Source: Pseudoruegeria sp039972875
Lineage (GTDB): Bacteria; Pseudomonadota; Alphaproteobacteria; Rhodobacterales; Rhodobacteraceae
Direction: 5' to 3'
Length of the DNA: 64,000 nt
Assembly: GCA_039972875.1 (NCBI GenBank)
Contig: JBDWMA010000022.1
Span: 50,860-114,859 of the forward strand
The stretch's first letter is position 1. Every line of letters begins with the position of its first letter. A model generated the notes under the pieces. The model was not told the origin of the DNA. It worked only from the letters and a program-made list of their open reading frames with translations, and ran no database searches. The position numbers and the translations under genes are program-made. Positions 61,559 through 64,000 of this stretch are shown here, in pieces.

Positions 61559-62203
61559 TTGAAATCAGTACTTTGCTTTGGGGATTCAAACACGCACGGA
61601 CAAATGCCGGGCGGGACACCACTTGAGCGCTTCGGGCCAAATGTACGTTGGCCAGGAGTGCTGAGAAAACAATTGGGCCCATCTTGGTACGTGATCGAAG
61701 AGGGGTTGAGTGGGCGCACAACCGTCCACAATGATCCCATAGAAGGTGATTTGAAGAATGGCCGTACTTACTTAAAGCCGTGCTTGATGAGCCATGCGCC
61801 ACTTGATCTTGTTATTTTGATGCTGGGTACAAACGATCTCAAAGTCCGGTTTGGCCAACCATCTACTGAGGTTGCGATGGGCATCGGTTGCCTTGTCCAT
61901 GACATCAAAGAGCTGGCCCCCGGCCCAGAAGGTCATGTCCCTGAAATTCTCGTCGTCGCTCCGCCACCAATGCTTGATGATATCGGAGAGTGGGAAGGGA
62001 TTTTCTCTGGCGCTCAGCCGAAAAGCCATGAGCTTGCCCATGATTTTGAAGTCATCGCGGATTCGCTCGAAGTCCACTATTTCGATGCCGCGACGGTTAT
62101 TCAATCCGATCCGGGGGATGGCTTTCATCTAAGTGAAGACGCTCATAGGATTCTTGGCAAAGCACTGGCAGAAGAAATCAACGTTATTGGCTGGGAAAAC
62201 TAA
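61559..62203 (+). CDS. SGNH/GDSL hydrolase (arylesterase-like), paralogue
   Basis: The TTG start at 61559 follows AGGAAT; 214 aa. 'SVLCFGDSNTHGQMPGG' is block I, 'DLVILMLGTNDLK' block III, and 'DGFHLSEDAHRILG' the catalytic Asp-His. It is paralogous to the 56008 gene. It lies 1 nt before the ROK regulator gene, divergent from the sugar ABC operon, so both hydrolases probably process the same substrate class. Confidence 0.88.
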   Translation: MKSVLCFGDSNTHGQMPGGTPLERFGPNVRWPGVLRKQLGPSWYVIEEGLSGRTTVHNDPIEGDLKNGRTYLKPCLMSHAPLDLVILMLGTNDLKVRFGQPSTEVAMGIGCLVHDIKELAPGPEGHVPEILVVAPPPMLDDIGEWEGIFSGAQPKSHELAHDFEVIADSLEVHYFDAATVIQSDPGDGFHLSEDAHRILGKALAEEINVIGWEN

Positions 62204-62204
62204 A

Positions 62205-63308
62205 ATGCCGGATATGCGATTTGCCCCGCCAAACCCAATTCGAATTGCCGATCGATCCAGTGGGATGAATGCCGTCAGCGTGCGGAGCCATAACGAACGC
62301 TTGGTGTTGTCGTTACTCTTGCAAAACAAGGGTCTGTCTCGCATGGAGCTTGGAAAGCGGACGGGGCTTTCGGCCCAGACGGTTTCCGTGATTGTGCGCT
62401 CTTTAGAACAGGACGGTCTTGTTTCAAAAGGCAAAGCACAGAAAGGTCGTATGGGGCCTCCGACCATCCCATTGTCTTTGAATCCCGGCGGAGCCTACTC
62501 GGTGGGTATCAGTTTGGGGCATCGTCACACAGATGTGGTTCTTATTGATTTTGTCGGCCAAGTGAAATTCCACGCGACACTTCCTGCGGAATCTGCGTCA
62601 GTGCCGACCAACCATTCGCATTTGGTCGAAACCGTCAAACAAGCGATGGCAGCTCTTCCAAAAAAGGAAATGGATCGTATTACGGGGGTCGGGCTTGCTC
62701 TTCCAGAAGACCAAGATGAGCTCGCTTTAGGGCCAGACGGTATGGCTGAACGCTTCGAAGCCATCAGTCGAGAAATTGAGGACGCGCTTGGCGTTGAAGT
62801 TTACGTCCAAAATGACATCACGGCGGCTGCAGCCGGTGAAAGCATGTTTGGCGCCGCCAAATCGCTCGATGATTATCTTTTCTTCTATCTTGGAGCTCGG
62901 CTGCATCACCGGTTGGTTTTAAACCATCAGATCTTTCAAAGCCCGGTTCAAACAAGCAATCCGGCCGGGTTGATTGCGTTGGAAAATCACTTAATTGCGA
63001 ATGGTCAATCTTCTGAACCGTTATGGACCCGCGGTGCCGATTGGCCGGATTATGGGGAGCTAAAGGAAAGCTGGCTGGATGAGTGCGTAACCGCACTGAG
63101 CCAGTCCCTCTCCGCGGCGTCTCAATTCCTCCCGGTGAGTACCGTGATCGTATCGTCTTATGCGCCAAGTGACATCTGCGCGGAGTTGGCAAACGTCATT
63201 TCAATAAAACACAGTGGGATTGACGCAAAGGCCGGACAACTGCGTGTTTCGCCAAAAGCAATGGGAGCGGCTAGTCTTCCATTCAGTTCAAAATTCATGG
63301 TGGGCTAA
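62205..63308 (+). CDS. ROK-family transcriptional regulator
   Basis: The start is ATG 62205 (MPDMRFAPPNPIRIADRS), 1 nt after the hydrolase stop; 367 aa. An N-terminal wHTH ('GLSRMELGKRTGLSAQTVSVIVRSLEQDGLVSKGKAQKGRMGPPTIPL') is followed by a ROK actin-like domain ('YSVGISLGHRHTDVVLIDFVG', 'VYVQNDITAAAAGESMFGAA'). The zinc-binding CxCGxxGC motif of ROK kinases is absent, consistent with a repressor. It probably controls the sugar ABC operon and itself. Confidence 0.9.
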   Translation: MPDMRFAPPNPIRIADRSSGMNAVSVRSHNERLVLSLLLQNKGLSRMELGKRTGLSAQTVSVIVRSLEQDGLVSKGKAQKGRMGPPTIPLSLNPGGAYSVGISLGHRHTDVVLIDFVGQVKFHATLPAESASVPTNHSHLVETVKQAMAALPKKEMDRITGVGLALPEDQDELALGPDGMAERFEAISREIEDALGVEVYVQNDITAAAAGESMFGAAKSLDDYLFFYLGARLHHRLVLNHQIFQSPVQTSNPAGLIALENHLIANGQSSEPLWTRGADWPDYGELKESWLDECVTALSQSLSAASQFLPVSTVIVSSYAPSDICAELANVISIKHSGIDAKAGQLRVSPKAMGAASLPFSSKFMVG

Positions 63309-63327
63309 GAACGTAAAGGAGGAGGCT

Positions 63328-63396
63328 TTGACAAAATTCTTACGAAGACTCGTCAACTTCGATTTCAAATCAAGTCTGCAGGGCAGAGAGGTCTAA
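63328..63396 (+). CDS. Short ORF with strong ribosome site
   Basis: TTG at 63328 is preceded by AAAGGAGGAGG, an excellent ribosome site, and opens a 22-codon frame (TKFLRRLVNFDFKSSLQGREV) that ends at 63396. It starts 19 nt after the ROK gene. It may be the start of a truncated gene or a small protein. No family was recognised. Confidence 0.3.
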   Translation: MTKFLRRLVNFDFKSSLQGREV

Positions 63397-64000
63397 CGCT
63401 CATTATGCAACTGAACGTCCGCTTTCTCCCCCGCGTCGAAGCATAAGAGATCGACCAAATATCACATTTCCCATGCTGCGTGCGCTTGCGGCAACGTGAC
63501 TGACGTTATGAATAGAATTCACACTCGCTTTTTGCAGCGCAAATTACATGGTCTGCTATCATGACGCAGCCCTAATCGTGCAGAGCGCTTGCGGGTTCCT
63601 GTCTGAAATTATCTGAAGAGCACCCGATCGCACATCGTGGTCCGTTTAAACATCACCGTAACGAAGTTACAATCGCGCGGATCTCTTTAATTAATGGCAG
63701 CATGATATTCTGGGAAGAGCATGTAGTCCTAAGGCAGATTACTTAATGTAATGGAACTCTCGATAGAGATATGTCCACTGACGATTGATCTTCTCTTAGA
63801 TCTCACCCATCCGCCAAATTTAAATTGCCTGACATCATGTCAAGGTTCAACAACGTAGCCCTTTACGTATAGATTTTTGGGCATATGAGTATTTGTCGCA
63901 GGGCTGATTTTTGGAGTGGTTTGGGTATGAGGAGGCAGAAGTTAAATCCTATTGAACGTCTTTCTGTCCTCTCACGGCCCTTGTTTTGGAGTACGTCCCA
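63397..64000. other. Gene-free right end of the window
   Basis: Apart from short frames without ribosome sites I see nothing here. Near 63930 an ATG opens a frame (MRRQKLNPIERLSVL) that runs to the window edge, which may be the start of a gene continuing outside; this is too short to judge. Confidence 0.35.

Noticed and set aside
1..64000. CRISPR arrays, tRNA or rRNA genes, prophage genes
   Set aside because: No regularly spaced repeats, tRNA-like T-loops or rRNA or phage structural genes were recognised by eye on either strand.

Overview
The window looks like an accessory region of a marine alphaproteobacterium, most likely of the Roseobacter group (Rhodobacteraceae). The reasons are family content and style: many ABC uptake systems, a non-pyrrolysine MttB-family protein beside a dimethylglycine-dehydrogenase-like FAD/GcvT fusion, compact operons with 1-14 nt overlaps, and many decayed IS6, IS3 and Tn3 pieces. 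No rRNA, tRNA, CRISPR array or core chromosomal block was recognised. Taxonomy is inferred, not proven.

Layout. 1-5493 (minus): ornithine-cyclodeaminase-like gene (cut by the window edge), inositol-monophosphatase-family gene, a polar amino acid ABC transporter and a class V PLP enzyme, divergent from a LuxR-type regulator (5656-6555). 7060-7362: IS6 remnant. 7705-14454: methylamine/betaine-type catabolism (two FAD oxidoreductases, an MttB-family methyltransferase and an XRE regulator) with a near-identical 23-bp motif upstream of the catabolic genes and of the regulator. 15020-17834 (minus): glycosyltransferase, HpcH/HpaI-like aldolase, RmlC-like cupin and methyltransferase, probably surface glycan genes. 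18428-23146: decay zone with AlkB-like and SDR pseudogenes, an intact GGDEF protein and an IS6/Tn3 mosaic.

Three small-molecule loci follow. (1) 23507-28688: an isonitrile locus with a PvcA/DIT1-type isocyanide synthase, a HAD phosphatase, a fused PvcA-PvcB (isocyanide synthase plus Fe/2OG dioxygenase) and a cytochrome P450. (2) 29546-37405: an AfsA-hotdog (gamma-butyrolactone-synthase-like) locus with HAD and Nudix hydrolases, an unknown protein, an alpha/beta-barrel-like protein, a LysR regulator, an aldo/keto reductase, an SDR and an EamA exporter. (3) 47263-55484 (minus): a putative hydrazine locus with a KamA-type radical SAM aminomutase, a clavaminate-synthase-like oxygenase, a lysine/ornithine N-hydroxylase, an MFS transporter, a saccharopine-dehydrogenase-like protein and a cupin-MetRS didomain protein. 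The last combines the hallmarks of N-N bond-forming hydrazine synthetases known from actinomycete pathways and is the strongest candidate for an undescribed system.

Between them are a decayed IS3 element (37573-38427), a sugar-phosphoglycerate compatible-solute pair (38479-40492), and a guanidine operon led by a clear guanidine-I (ykkC) riboswitch (40977-41092): an ABC importer, a guanidine-hydrolase-like agmatinase-family enzyme and two His-rich small proteins. An alpha/beta hydrolase follows. The right end (56008-63308) is a sugar ABC system bracketed by two paralogous SGNH hydrolases and a ROK regulator, with a perfect inverted repeat in the divergent promoter region.
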